A DNA stretch of 64,000 bases from Linyphia triangularis (lineage: Eukaryota; Arthropoda; Arachnida; Araneae; Linyphiidae). The stretch itself is not shown here. Below are more model-generated notes on this DNA. The model worked only from the letters and a program-made list of their open reading frames with translations. It was not told the DNA's origin and did no database searches. The DNA is taken from positions 27,542,093 to 27,606,092 of the forward strand of contig OZ021731.1 in the NCBI GenBank assembly GCA_963978545.1. The letters are read 5' to 3'. The first letter of the stretch is position 1.

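Overview
The window is AT-rich nuclear DNA from an animal, most likely an arthropod. It carries GT-AG spliced exons, tRNA-derived SINEs, many short inverted-repeat (MITE-like) elements and long AT microsatellites. The arthropod call is an inference from the single gene, whose reconstructed motor reads closest to what I know of the insect myosin XV group (Drosophila Myo10A/Sisyphus). The sequence itself does not fix the species.

There is one recognisable protein-coding gene. It is an unconventional myosin of class XV on the + strand, seen as 16 exons from 13047 to the right edge. The exons join without a frame break into about 631 codons of motor domain. P-loop, switch I, switch II and relay helix are all intact. 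The start codon and first exon lie upstream and were not found. The end of the motor, the neck and the MyTH4/FERM tail lie beyond 64000. Coding sequence is only about 1.9 kb of the 51 kb gene span; introns range from 135 bp to 13.3 kb.

Layout: 1-2360 is a 55-copy, 43-bp satellite, followed by AT-rich DNA with SINEs, degenerate retroposon-like repeats and foldback elements. 12003-12885 is a 21-bp minisatellite just before the first visible exon. 13047-16019 holds exons A-C. The 13.3-kb intron after exon C holds a perfect 14 x 40 bp array, hAT-type and TTAA-type MITEs and a palindromic MITE. Exons D and E are at 29.3 and 33.1 kb, then comes a 9.8-kb intron with a SINE array and two abutting TTAA elements. 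Exons F-O lie between 43.0 and 61.2 kb, separated by repeat-filled introns, and exon P starts at 63986.

The most interesting signal is in the repeats. (1) The 43-bp satellite monomer also occurs, diverged and at exactly 43-bp spacing, inside a TTAA-bounded inverted-repeat element at 5961-6466, and the right edge of the array aligns to an element-like terminus. The satellite therefore appears to have grown out of a subterminal repeat of a piggyBac-like MITE. (2) At least six different TTAA-bounded families coexist; some are nested, and two share one TTAA. (3) A hAT-like MITE with 8-bp target duplications sits inside a TTAA MITE. (4) Six SINE insertions keep their target-site duplications. Copy relationships were judged by eye, and no database search was possible.
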